Shown in pieces: positions 54,501 to 60,026 of a stretch of DNA of 64,000 nt. The translations under genes and the position numbers were made by a program. Origin of the DNA: CAZUMW01 sp964621615 (GTDB lineage Bacteria > Desulfobacterota > WTBG01 > CAIYCZ01 > CAIRTM01). The notes under the pieces were generated by a model. It had not been told where the DNA came from and made no database searches. It worked only from the letters and a program-made list of their open reading frames with translations. Positions within the stretch are counted from its first letter, which is position 1. Every line of letters starts with the position of its first letter. The stretch is from contig CAZUMW010000001.1 in the NCBI GenBank assembly GCA_964621615.1, positions 1 through 64,000 on the forward strand. The letters are read 5' to 3'.

Positions 54501-54616
54501 CGGCGATTAACAGCATGGGAGGGGTAATATTCGGTACGGCAATAGCCCGGTCATGGGACGGGCCGATGTGTTTCGGCAACGAACCGTTCAGGGGAACGCT
54601 TCCCGAATGTGAGTAG
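45533..54616 (+). CDS. Giant secreted protein: toroid repeats, CARDB, PKD, anchor-A domain
   Basis: 3027 residues. A signal peptide ends at AQA (about 29). Residues 30-290: prenyltransferase/squalene-cyclase-like alpha/alpha repeats (WLIDSQHPDNGSWGT, ILAAQNEDGGFGF). 293-990: about six CARDB-like domains (PDNSIPEISEHDNTASK-type ends). 995-1052: cysteine-rich stretch (DADCDDGNVCNGSE). 1055-1178: CARDB-like. 1180-1735: a second, longer toroid set (WLLDNQNYDGGWGNPYSTAS). 1830-2390: more CARDB/Ig-like domains. 2387-2762: four PKD-like domains (VDGSASVDPDGDSLTYRW). 2763-3027: choice-of-anchor-A-like beta domain (NYNVFVSNSFTSSYSYADGR). There is no C-terminal sorting helix. It is probably an adhesin or surface scaffold; no catalytic motif is seen, and there is no GCGEQ thioester. 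Confidence 0.85.
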   Translation: MKQLIKTWYGVWGAVIISTVLFTVQAQAHEAAVESGLQWLIDSQHPDNGSWGTLPELDTPVVLSAFQKLGETGYAYDEGLSFLEQTRPECIDFLSRKTIALSAAGRDVSESLEKILAAQNEDGGFGFALGYCSSVIDSLIAARALSAAGVEQHEVIGRLVYYITESQSQDNGSFSYAAGGPESLAVTCCAAIVLSDFSPRYDVSEHLRSALHFISGCKNPDGGYGESGSTVIETALAVRALTAAGGSAQDILSGRRYLTAMQNQSSGAWNDAVYETALALRALNNTDTVDRANLQVHPEGITMEPQYPAQGQTVTVTGEVRNTGSSAAENVGVSFYLGDPENGGVHIDSATVSTILAGDSEEVQITFTLTGVVGERDMYVVADPDNSIPEISEHDNTASKGFVSGTMPDIAVVEITRDVDTPAENEPFTISAGVLNLGESDAGPVTVFLYDGDPGQEDPLLKIRLDNVCGGCSGQADFTLQLSAGTHTLYITAYPDDPNVEEQSLSNNRRSYTANIDGAVIQGIDLAVSPADIDFSPPYPRDNETVTITATVRNSGSETVTDASVELFRAGSDGTGVLIGEPFRGVTVPGAGAADIVMHDVSFEAGLFDIYVKTDPDNTYEEHSENNNIAAKQLRVLSSADELDLSVGEMSFDTATPLAGDPVRVSCRITNNSTVPLEGVSFGIYAGDPRSGGALLIPEVQTVSALGIQSSIYIEGTIDTAGRGGEQHIYIMADVDNDIAERNEENNLASAALVVTGESAPDLIATDADIIVEPADPAVGDNMTVTCRITNAGSVAVSDDFQVNVYDGPPSEDNPPFAGLPVTGGMPANGYYLDITLPIPAAQLAGTHTIYVVADDGNAVSEFNEYNNTATKEVTVQAADLSIGSEDISFSLPAPMENELFTLTAVVHNIGMLNVESMRIAVYTGDNDTANLIGEQQAGPIGAGESVSVEVENLAFDAAGSYNLQVKLDPDNLIAEASEDNNEAEKNITIVSAGVCITDADCDDGNVCNGSEICQKGTCTAGVPPDCDDRDNCTTDTCDPVEGCKHELIPGCVVDGIDLVPLIIDTTGVTMDAQAGDVGGTAAIDIENRGTLPADAGFMVTVFDDVNENSDYDNGTDTMLGTAAATQSVASGGTMSVTIALSGTLSGNKVYAAVDTENLIPEINEVNNVTEAEILNKKDSAAACGAEWLVDHQHEKGGWSISKPARGNAASLRALAVTGNMHLPVFDIIKNRVYELQATNGSWDNDVESTCESIMALLAAGEDRKSSVITNAVAWLKRIQRESGSWNNVARTTGMAIAALIDAGENKFSAVVQEAKQWLLNTQNPDGFWGHHPGYDSHVGQLYYPMTGLVLAFSPSSDTEQVAIDNAVAWYTSNYYNRTKLKYSCLNILRYAGVTNGDIVDDLKYDLLDDQYGDGGWGISYPPNAPLSEALSTAESIITLSFFDDTTDSISDGVSWIENNVNNMGDLTYPYEKPYQTAMTLLALNNNKWAKYNQETVKSLERIINTQNDKGTWHGRLIKDQGGSHTPGCIYLLWSLGETHIDIPAKNDAISMARRILISSQLDNGGWCTKISKNRPAEIGLTCYALLALLSSGSKSNDSHIYYGINWLLEQSNSNGSWDSVENTALAAMVLEKAGGYHSEVDDAAAWLLDNQNYDGGWGNPYSTASDTSWTIISLSMTGNEGLALGRGLEWLLSLQNEDCGWASVPGIPASDTTRTALAVWALSVADYSPDVELNISFDKEYYYPGETVGITVAPHNQDADIQSIWGTVSEYNADTHNVSFIKLGNTFIGEHRLSDTHAAGTDVVSVEAVSDNKTGLAVNTFVVKNAPSGFVDLKAGDTITLSDDSPEEGDVLTISTDVYNIGTDNVTDVVVRFLDGAEQIGNDQAVDSLAPGEHAAASVTWHTVGQAGRNYIHVQIDPDNETRDVNRLNNEAITAVDVGSPEMPDLAVSKTDISVSKPDPAEGEEITVSAVIRNRGTAVDGVEVCFYEGEQTPETLISRQIIYENLSFGAQRTLCAAYDTAGRAGLHDIIVTVDPEDLIDEENELNNRAQIGIDVQASGLSVDVAVGPCRYEHDENVLIETVITNSTDAERVVTVDLTVVDSVGTIVSQPVQGSVVTLAASSSVVLDEQVWNTGTNLAGDYTVVAEVYENDIKRVVDSTGIVILADKTVSASVTTDRQFYYDHEQVRIASLIKSFSPNFLFTGLTAAVTLKNSAGEELYKDERDIRILYSLGSRSWDLYWNSALSRPGVYHAGLRLTRDGELIAADNATFSILASVSGGRGLDGSLSVQPQQVYRGMEATLHYSLINTGNIALDRVPVHLKAVLVADQRIEYSFSDNCSLASDTCNETMQMNTLELSCGDHMIILSAEAGGDNQTVAFAPLRVVNRCPAAAAGENRLQHVGDTVQVDGSASVDPDGDSLTYRWELAAKPETSTAVLSQPDSHNPVFQIDLHGTYELRLTVSDGRCVSEPDTVLVTTENRPPIAVPGEAQAVNVGSLVQLDGSASHDPDNDTIEQYEWTMVVRPQGSGAALNDRTIADPQFTADMPGEYRLQLVVRDFEYESDPADILITTTNRRPVADPGADREVDVGDVVQLDGSGSYDPDCDEIGYRWSFASVPDNATAQFDNNTIAAPAFTADKPGTYIVQLIVSDGDMDSEPVTCVITTRNRAPVADAGPDRDVYVGSEVTLDGTGSSDPDGDQLTYYWKILEQPPGSQVTIVDGHAAIARIVPDVSGDYIIGLTVHDSDALDNATLLISAEAENPPPECMQDLGAAANYNVFVSNSFTSSYSYADGRIAAGGDVDLLCYIIGGELGSIHPAETVLLSGGNVVFDEGIVYGSIRAGGSVDGVADSVRSTMPSGATVTGHAEVPEDFTAERVRLKSLSERLAGLGATGTVNSFWGTLVLSGDEVSDIQIFDITGRQAAGSHTVFVCNIPDDATIIVNIDGEETGFDHMTMWSLALRNNRVLFNFHEAITLRFVAVEVQGSVLAPRAAINSMGGVIFGTAIARSWDGPMCFGNEPFRGTLPECE

Positions 54617-55350
54617 CATTATAATAAAAAGGTACCCCAATGATGGGTGTAACTTAATACATAAATTACCGACATATCGATATTTGGAGAGTGTATATCC
54701 GGGACAATTCCCCCTGTGATGCTTATGGAGGTTCTACATCCTCGTTTCAGCAAAATGACGGCCCAGTAGTGTTTAAAATAACTTACGAAGCCGGTTCGGG
54801 CGGGGCTCTGCAAAGCCCCCGCAACAAGTTGGACACGTTTGATGACGGCTAAAAAAATATAAGGATCAACTTGATACTAAAACTGCAGCGCTACCACAAT
54901 GGGGCGTTAAGAACGGAATAGAGGTGGAGCGTCTGGTGAACGGTTTACACTGCTGCAAAAAATGGTATGTTATTCAGGAAGGCATTAAGACGTTTTCTTT
55001 GATCAGCCGAATAGTCTTCAACTTTATACCGATTTTTAAAAAAACCAACAAAATATTGGAGCTTCAATTTGACTGTGCATCTTATGCAGCATAATGGACT
55101 TGCATCGCAACAAAGGTCAAACCTAAACCATTGCCTAACTCTTGATGTTTGATAGCAGATGAGATATGCATTATGGAAATAAAGCATTAATTTAGCCTCT
55201 TAAATGTGCAGTGGTCGGTCAATATGCCAAGAGCATCAAGAATAAGATGATAAAAGCTTGGAACATGCAAAACAGGTTAACAGCGTTCTAAAAAAAGCTG
55301 TTGCCAAAACAAAGTAAATAGTAAAAGTTTGACCCCATTGCCTTTATTTT
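54617..55350. other. 734-bp region without a convincing gene
   Basis: AT-rich and low in coding signal. The longest frames (80 residues on the minus strand, a similar one on plus around 54880-55090) match nothing I know. There is a GCGGGGCT...AGCCCCCGC hairpin near 54814. AAAAGTTTGACCCC near 55330 has the look of a RAYT-type right end (compare TTAAGATGTGACCC at 38101). The stretch may be a decayed mobile unit. Confidence 0.5.
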
Positions 55351-55356
55351 GTGATT

Positions 55357-56682
55357 ATGGTTCTTTTTAAAATTGTTTTGAACTACCTGTTCATTGCTAC
55401 GGCCTGCGCCGTTGGTGCCGCGTGGACCTGCTGTGCCCCGGCAGCGGAACTGAGCGGCACCTGGAATACCTTTGACAGCTGCTTTCCGGACGACACTCCC
55501 TATACCTTTACGCTGACCCAGCAGGGAGCCGCGGTGACGCTTGTGCCCACGGTGGGAACCCGGCCCGCATGCAGCGGCAGGCTGGAGAATGACGGGCTTA
55601 CGCTCAGCTGCAGCGACATGGCCGACCCTGCAGGCACCTACACAATGTCTGGAGAGATTATCGACAACGCCACTATTGCGCTGACGCGCCCCGGGCAGGA
55701 CAATGATACGCACTGCTGCACGTTCAGAAAACACACCGTGATCGACCCTGCTGTCGAAGAGATGCTTACACGTGTCAACCGCGCCGAAGCACTCTATCCC
55801 ATGAGTCAAAGAACCCCCCGACAGATGCGCCGCTATATGATGCGTTCGAATCTCTGGACCTATTTGTTTCCGGCCACGCCGGTGGCATCCGTGAGCAAAG
55901 TATGCATCCCCGGCCCCGGCGGCAGTATACCTGCGCGCGTCTACGTACCCGGGGGCGATGAGCCGTTTCCTGTGGTGGTCTTTTTCCACGGCGGCGGCTG
56001 GGTGGTGGGCAGCTCGCGGGAGTTCGATCACTACAGCCGTATGCTCGCTGCCGAGGCATGCGCGCTGGTGCTGTCGGTGGACTACCGCCGTGCCCCCGAA
56101 TATACCTTTCCGGCTGCTCACGAGGACGCCTTCGCCGCCCTGGAGTGGGCCGCTGAGAATGCTGCCCGATTCGGCGGCGACCCGTCGCTGCTGTGCGTGG
56201 CAGGCGAAAGCGCCGGCGGCAGCCTGGCCATAGCGTCCTGCCGCCGGGCCCGCGATGCGGGCAGCCCGCAGGTGATGCTGCAGGTGCTGATGAGCCCCAT
56301 CACCAACGTTTCTGAAATGAACACCGATTCGTATTACCGTTACGCAACCGGCTACATGCTCACGAAAGAGTGGATGGAGGCCTTCCGGGGCTACTACCTG
56401 CCCGACGCACGCGACTGGAGCGACCCCCTGGTTTCGCCGCTGCTGGCGAAGGACTTCGCTGATCTGCCGCCAGCGCTGATCATAACGGCCGAGTACGATG
56501 TGCTGCGCGACGAGGGCGAGGCCTTTGGCCGGCTGCTGGCGGATGCGGGTGTCGCGGTACGGCACTACCGCTGCGGCGGTGTTATCCACGGCTTCACCAC
56601 CGCGATGGTGGATTTTATTGAGCAGGCCCGCCATGCCGTTCGCCTGACAGCAGATGAAATCGAACTCGCCGTCAGCCGGTGA
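55357..56682 (+). CDS. Alpha/beta-hydrolase esterase (HSL family) with N-terminal beta domain
   Basis: 441 residues from the ATG at 55357 (a GTG at 55351 is also in frame). A signal peptide (to about AAA) is followed by a ~95-residue beta-rich domain starting ELSGTWNTF. The hydrolase domain has the oxyanion motif FFHGGGWVVGS, the nucleophile GESAGG, the acid in ITAEYDVLRDEGE and the His in GGVIHGF: the full hormone-sensitive-lipase-type set. It is an exported carboxylesterase or lipase of unknown substrate. GC-rich, unlike the upstream gap. No operon partner. Confidence 0.88.
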   Translation: MVLFKIVLNYLFIATACAVGAAWTCCAPAAELSGTWNTFDSCFPDDTPYTFTLTQQGAAVTLVPTVGTRPACSGRLENDGLTLSCSDMADPAGTYTMSGEIIDNATIALTRPGQDNDTHCCTFRKHTVIDPAVEEMLTRVNRAEALYPMSQRTPRQMRRYMMRSNLWTYLFPATPVASVSKVCIPGPGGSIPARVYVPGGDEPFPVVVFFHGGGWVVGSSREFDHYSRMLAAEACALVLSVDYRRAPEYTFPAAHEDAFAALEWAAENAARFGGDPSLLCVAGESAGGSLAIASCRRARDAGSPQVMLQVLMSPITNVSEMNTDSYYRYATGYMLTKEWMEAFRGYYLPDARDWSDPLVSPLLAKDFADLPPALIITAEYDVLRDEGEAFGRLLADAGVAVRHYRCGGVIHGFTTAMVDFIEQARHAVRLTADEIELAVSR

Positions 56683-56806
56683 TAGGCACCGGCCGACATG
56701 TCCACCTGCAGGGCAACCCGGTGTTGTCCGCTTCGGCCAGCAGCAATATTCCGCTTGACCCGCTCGCAGCCAGCTCCTATGGTGGTATGTATTGAGGAGA
56801 TTTGCG

Positions 56807-57235
56807 GTGAATGGAAATAAAAAAAGTATAAAGACAATATTTTTTCATACGTTAAAAAGCTTCGGGAATATAATGCCGGTTTTGACAGGTGTTGTTTTTT
56901 TAATAGGGCTTGCGGATATAATAATTACAGAAGAAACATTACAGGCATTCTTCCGTGGAGGTGTGCTTGATCTTCCTGTTGGAGTTCTTTTCGGGACGGT
57001 CATGGCAGGCCATGCATTAAACAGCGTAATTATAGGGGAGCAGCTTTTTGAAACCGGCGTGGGGCTTATGGCAGTTTCTGCGTTCATGGTATCGTGGGTA
57101 ACCATAGGGGTAGCATATATTGCAATGGAAGCTGCCTTTCTCGGTAAGAAATTTGCATTTATAAAAAATATTCTGAGCATACTGTTTGCGATGATCATAA
57201 GCTTTCTGACAGTTGTCACTCTGGGTGTATTTTGA
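56807..57235 (+). CDS. Permease half, DUF318/YraQ-like (N half)
   Basis: 142 residues with four hydrophobic helices. AGHALNSVIIGEQLFETGVGL and AVSAFMVSWVTIGVAYIAME resemble the first repeat of the DUF318/YraQ permease family. The frame opens at a TTG at 56792, but that codon is part of the ribosome-binding region; AGGAG at 56795-56799 points to GTG at 56807. The next gene supplies the matching half with a four-base overlap. Substrate unknown. Confidence 0.7.
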   Translation: MNGNKKSIKTIFFHTLKSFGNIMPVLTGVVFLIGLADIIITEETLQAFFRGGVLDLPVGVLFGTVMAGHALNSVIIGEQLFETGVGLMAVSAFMVSWVTIGVAYIAMEAAFLGKKFAFIKNILSILFAMIISFLTVVTLGVF

Positions 57236-57756
57236 AAGAGGCGAGCAATAACAATAAAAAGCGGGGCGCCAGGGGGAAAAGCTCAAAGGGCGGTTATGTT
57301 TTTTCAGGCACTGTTGCCCTTGTATACATAATCATTTATTGTGCTGCGCCCGAAATTGCCTCCCGTGCATTTGTATCAGCTATCAACATAATACAGCATA
57401 TAATACCGATCCTTGTGCTTGTGTTTTTTCTGATATTCGGGATAAATCTTATTCCGGTCAGTATGTTGAAAAAACTATTCCATGAAAGACGCCGGAAGCG
57501 AGCGTGGCTTATGAGTATTATTGTGGGCGTTTTCAGTCACGGTCCGGTATTTGTATGGTACGCTTTGCTGGCGGATTTGAGACAGAAGGGCATGACGAAT
57601 GGTATGGCAGCAACCTTTATATATGCAAGAGCAGTGAAGCTGCCGATAATTCCCGCTCTCGTTGCAGTGTTCGGTGTTAAGTTCACGGTTATTTTTTATT
57701 GCTATATCCTGATAGGGGCGCTTGTTCAAGGCATCATTATTGACAGAATCGTTTAA
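57232..57756 (+). CDS. Permease half, DUF318/YraQ-like (C half)
   Basis: 174 residues with four to five hydrophobic helices and the motif FSHGPVFVWYALLADLRQKG, which fits the second repeat of the same permease family. It starts at TTG 57232, overlapping the stop of the first half. A basic N-terminus (NNNKKRGARGKSSKGG) precedes the first helix. The two-gene split form occurs in archaea and anaerobes; the proteins would assemble as a heteromer (inference). Confidence 0.7.
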   Translation: MKEASNNNKKRGARGKSSKGGYVFSGTVALVYIIIYCAAPEIASRAFVSAINIIQHIIPILVLVFFLIFGINLIPVSMLKKLFHERRRKRAWLMSIIVGVFSHGPVFVWYALLADLRQKGMTNGMAATFIYARAVKLPIIPALVAVFGVKFTVIFYCYILIGALVQGIIIDRIV

Positions 57757-57784
57757 AGAAAAAGCCGGGCTCAGAGAGCCCGGC
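57755..57784 (-). terminator. Terminator for the 57909 gene (minus strand)
   Basis: On the minus strand GCCGGGCTC...GAGCCCGGC is followed by TTTTTCTTT, immediately beyond the permease stop. It ends transcripts arriving from the minus-strand gene at 57909-58391. Confidence 0.75.
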
Positions 57785-57884
57785 TCGGGGGGCGTCCTGA
57801 GGCTCAACAGCGCCTCAGGCAGGCATAAAGGACGATGCCAAGGGGGCACCGCCTTTGTGCCGTACTTAGCACAGCGTGCACGGC
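57785..57884 (-). ncRNA. Structured 3' region, possible pseudoknot RNA
   Basis: On the minus strand this holds a GGCAC/GTGCC hairpin, a GGCAT...ATGCC hairpin whose loop has CGTCC, and a CTGAGGC...GCCTCAG hairpin followed by GGACG, which can pair with that CGTCC loop. This nested pairing forms a pseudoknot, directly followed by the terminator. It could be a 3' UTR structure or a small RNA; no known family was recognised. Confidence 0.4.
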
Positions 57885-57908
57885 TTTCGTAAATAATTAA
57901 GCTTTTGT

Positions 57909-58391
57909 TCACTCATTCCTCTTTTGTCCCACCACGTTCGTGTCTTTCAGATTATTTGTCCGGCTTAACAGTGCATCAACTGAACCGTCTGCCTCCTGGA
58001 AGCAATCAGATTTTCGCGCATTAAAAATTCTTCTAAACCATTGATACATATGGTGCATGTAATTTTCATCCCCACAGAACATCCTTCTGCCGTTCTTATA
58101 GATACATGCATTCTTAATCTCTATTTCGCCGGATGCAATATCTTCATATGAAAAAGACATCTCTCTGGGATAAAACGTGGGGTTACTTTTGATGTAGAAA
58201 AGATCGTCCTGTATACCGTATGCTCTGGGAACATACAGATAGCAGCCAAAAACACCGTCATCTATACAGGGAAACGCAGTTAACCAGTATTTAAATTCAT
58301 AAATGACATCATCGGTGCATTCTGCACTAACAGGAGATGCAGTCAATGAGAGCAATATAAGAATGGTGCCGGTTAAATAAAATTTTTTCAT
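57909..58391 (-). CDS. Small secreted cysteine-containing protein
   Basis: 160 residues. A clear signal peptide (FYLTGTILILLSLTASPVSA) is followed by a mature part with about seven cysteines (AFPCIDDGVFGCYLYVPRA, IKNACIYKNGRRMFCGD, SDCFQEADG), likely disulfide-bonded in the periplasm or outside the cell. No family recognised. An AAAGGAGG ribosome-binding site precedes the ATG. The leader carries a riboswitch-like structure with a terminator, so expression is probably ligand-controlled. Confidence 0.75.
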   Translation of the reverse strand: MKKFYLTGTILILLSLTASPVSAECTDDVIYEFKYWLTAFPCIDDGVFGCYLYVPRAYGIQDDLFYIKSNPTFYPREMSFSYEDIASGEIEIKNACIYKNGRRMFCGDENYMHHMYQWFRRIFNARKSDCFQEADGSVDALLSRTNNLKDTNVVGQKRNE

Positions 58392-58448
58392 ACCCCCCTC
58401 CTTTCTGCCGCTTCTTTTTGGTTGAATGTGTTTACCTGTTCGCCCCCC

Positions 58449-58572
58449 TAAAAAAAACCGGACTGGCTGTATAGAGAAGGGATACTCTATCAGGCAGTCC
58501 GGCTATCCGCTTTTGTAGCGGACCCGCGGCTTTCCGCCACCCGATCACTCGGGATTCGGTTTTTTTCTGATA
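58449..58572 (-). promoter_or_regulatory. GEMM-I-like (cyclic-di-GMP class I) riboswitch with terminator
   Basis: Minus strand, 5' to 3': TATCAG (P1), then CCCGA-GTGA-TCGGG (stem with GNRA tetraloop), CGGAAAGCCGCGGGTCC, a GTCCGCT/AGCGGAT stem, AGCCGGACTGCC, and CTGATA (P1 3' strand). This order matches the c-di-GMP-I aptamer (GNRA stem, CGCAAAGCC, CGGG, AGCCGGGTTGCC). The tail overlaps a strong terminator, CCGGACTG...CAGTCCGG plus T8 (58449-58500), so P1 and terminator are mutually exclusive. The usual CGCAAAG reads CGGAAAG, so ligand binding is uncertain. Confidence 0.6.
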
Positions 58573-58942
58573 TCAGTTCACAAATGAAATGTTAAACATA
58601 TAACAAAGCATATTTTGCCACCATTTAAATTGTTATGTACTAATTATTTCTATTAGTGATATATAACAAAAATTCAAGTGCATAATTGAGCTTTGCCGAA
58701 TAAAGGCTTATAAAAAGCAGCGCCTATGTAACTGTAATAAAGGATATAATCAGCGAAAATGAACGGTAAATACGGGGGCAGTGTCCGGAAATGCAGCGCA
58801 AAAAAGGTACGAGCTCTCGAGGGTGCACACAAATTTTTTTGATTTGACGTAACGAAACAATTGATGACAAACGGTGTTTCATATTAATATAGGCACATAG
58901 CATTAAAGCATATATCCATTAACCCGTTCGAGGTGCCCTGTT
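58573..58942. other. Divergent AT-rich upstream region
   Basis: Lies between two outward-facing secreted-protein genes; no gene seen. On the plus strand TTGATG (58861) with TAATAT 18 bases later is a weak promoter candidate for the gene at 58943. Confidence 0.35.
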
Positions 58943-59464
58943 ATGACACGCTTATTCACGCGTTCACGTTTTAGTGTTGTAATGATATGTCTTTTCAGTA
59001 TTCTTTATTCAGGAACTTTTGCTTTTGCCGGCGCTCCTTCCCGGGCCGTCATCCACCCGGAGCTGCTGTGCAGCCTGCTCAAGGCTGCAGGCCTTCAGGC
59101 CGAGACACTGCGCAGCGGCGACGAGCGCGGCGTTTCTATCAGCAGCCTGCATGGCAGGCAGCTTTATATCGGGTTCCCGGAATCCGGGCTGGTTCGCAAT
59201 CAGCCCTTTTTTCTCCAGATAGATCAGACGGGCATGTACGTGGAACTTACCGACGGGTCAGGCCTTCTCATCGTTTCGCGTGAGTGTGGTGCGTATGACG
59301 CAGCGGATGATGTGGCATATTCTGGCGTGCTCGGCATGGTAGCCTGTATCCTTGATGCCGTATTTGATATGGTTGAGGGGATTCTCGCCAATCCGCTCAA
59401 TGTTCTCGGCATACTGAACGCAGTGTTTGAGGGTGTTCTGGAGATAATGGATTGTGTGCTGTGA
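58943..59464 (+). CDS. Secreted protein of unknown function
   Basis: 173 residues. A signal peptide ends at about residue 30 (SGTFAFA). A ~90-residue mature domain follows, with HPELLCSLLKAAG and LTDGSGLLIVSRECGAY, and then a hydrophobic, acidic C-terminal stretch from about 128 (VLGMVACILDAVFDMVEGILANPL) that may be a membrane-active helix pair. No family recognised. The strong hairpin at 59650-59695 ends its transcript. Confidence 0.65.
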   Translation: MTRLFTRSRFSVVMICLFSILYSGTFAFAGAPSRAVIHPELLCSLLKAAGLQAETLRSGDERGVSISSLHGRQLYIGFPESGLVRNQPFFLQIDQTGMYVELTDGSGLLIVSRECGAYDAADDVAYSGVLGMVACILDAVFDMVEGILANPLNVLGILNAVFEGVLEIMDCVL

Positions 59465-59595
59465 AATCCAGCAATGTGCTCAATCCACCATTGTTTCGCC
59501 GGAAACCAATTAAACGTATTTATCAAAATCACCGCCCATAGCCGGTTCACTTTTTCTTTTGCTTTTTAGCGTATCGGTGCTATTATTTTTAATAA

Positions 59596-59688
59596 GCCGT
59601 ATTCATGTACACACGGGATTTTGTCCCCAGTGTATGAATACCGGTCCCCAGCCCGGCAGGAAGAGCTTGGCCGCCACGCCTGCCGGGC
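59596..59688 (-). repeat. Two-hairpin element, copy 4 (inverted)
   Basis: The reverse complement shows the same order as the other copies: GCCCGGCAG...CTGCCGGGC around CGTGGCGGCCAAG, then GTATTCATACAC...GTGTACATGAATACGGC. On its own (minus) strand no T run follows. On the plus strand hairpin 1 is followed by seven T. Confidence 0.78.
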
Positions 59689-59695
59689 TTTTTTT
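59650..59695 (+). terminator. Plus-strand terminator formed by copy 4
   Basis: AGCCCGGCAGG pairs with CCTGCCGGGCT around an 18-base loop, followed by TTTTTTT. It is placed to end the transcript of the gene at 58943-59464. Confidence 0.7.
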
Positions 59696-59724
59696 ATGTG
59701 CAGGCTACTTTTTTTAACAGACAG

Positions 59725-59994
59725 TTATTGCTGAATTGAGCCCCGCCGTGAAGAGATGTTTTTGCGCATGATGCGATAGCGGGTATAGCCGAATATCGCA
59801 ACAGCTGCAGCCAGCGGAAGCAGCGCATAGCCGAGAAGCATGATGTGGTAATTGTGGGGGAACACTTTGAGGATGGTTACCCCTGATACCCCGAGCATAA
59901 TAGCGGTGCGGATATATGCAAGAAATGTGCGCTCATTTGCCAGAAGGGTCCTGTCGGCCGAAAGATCATCACGCAGGTAGGTCTGATCCGTCAT
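59725..59994 (-). CDS. DUF202 (YidH family) membrane protein
   Basis: 89 residues. It starts with LSADRTLLANERTFLAYIRTAI, the DUF202 signature, followed by two transmembrane helices (IMLGVSGVTILKVF and IMLLGYALLPLAAAVAIFGY). Function unknown. It is 32 bases downstream of cstA on the same strand and is probably in one transcript. Confidence 0.88.
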   Translation of the reverse strand: MTDQTYLRDDLSADRTLLANERTFLAYIRTAIMLGVSGVTILKVFPHNYHIMLLGYALLPLAAAVAIFGYTRYRIMRKNISSRRGSIQQ

Positions 59995-60026
59995 GGTAAT
60001 GCGATGGTTGTATTTTTAAGTAGCGT

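Noticed and set aside
45533..54616. Alpha-2-macroglobulin-like thioester protein
   Set aside because: The toroid repeats suggested a TED domain, but the GCGEQ thioester motif and macroglobulin domains are absent.
54945..55187. 80-residue minus-strand frame in the 54.6-55.3 kb gap
   Set aside because: No family signature, no ribosome-binding site and low coding quality; treated as intergenic.
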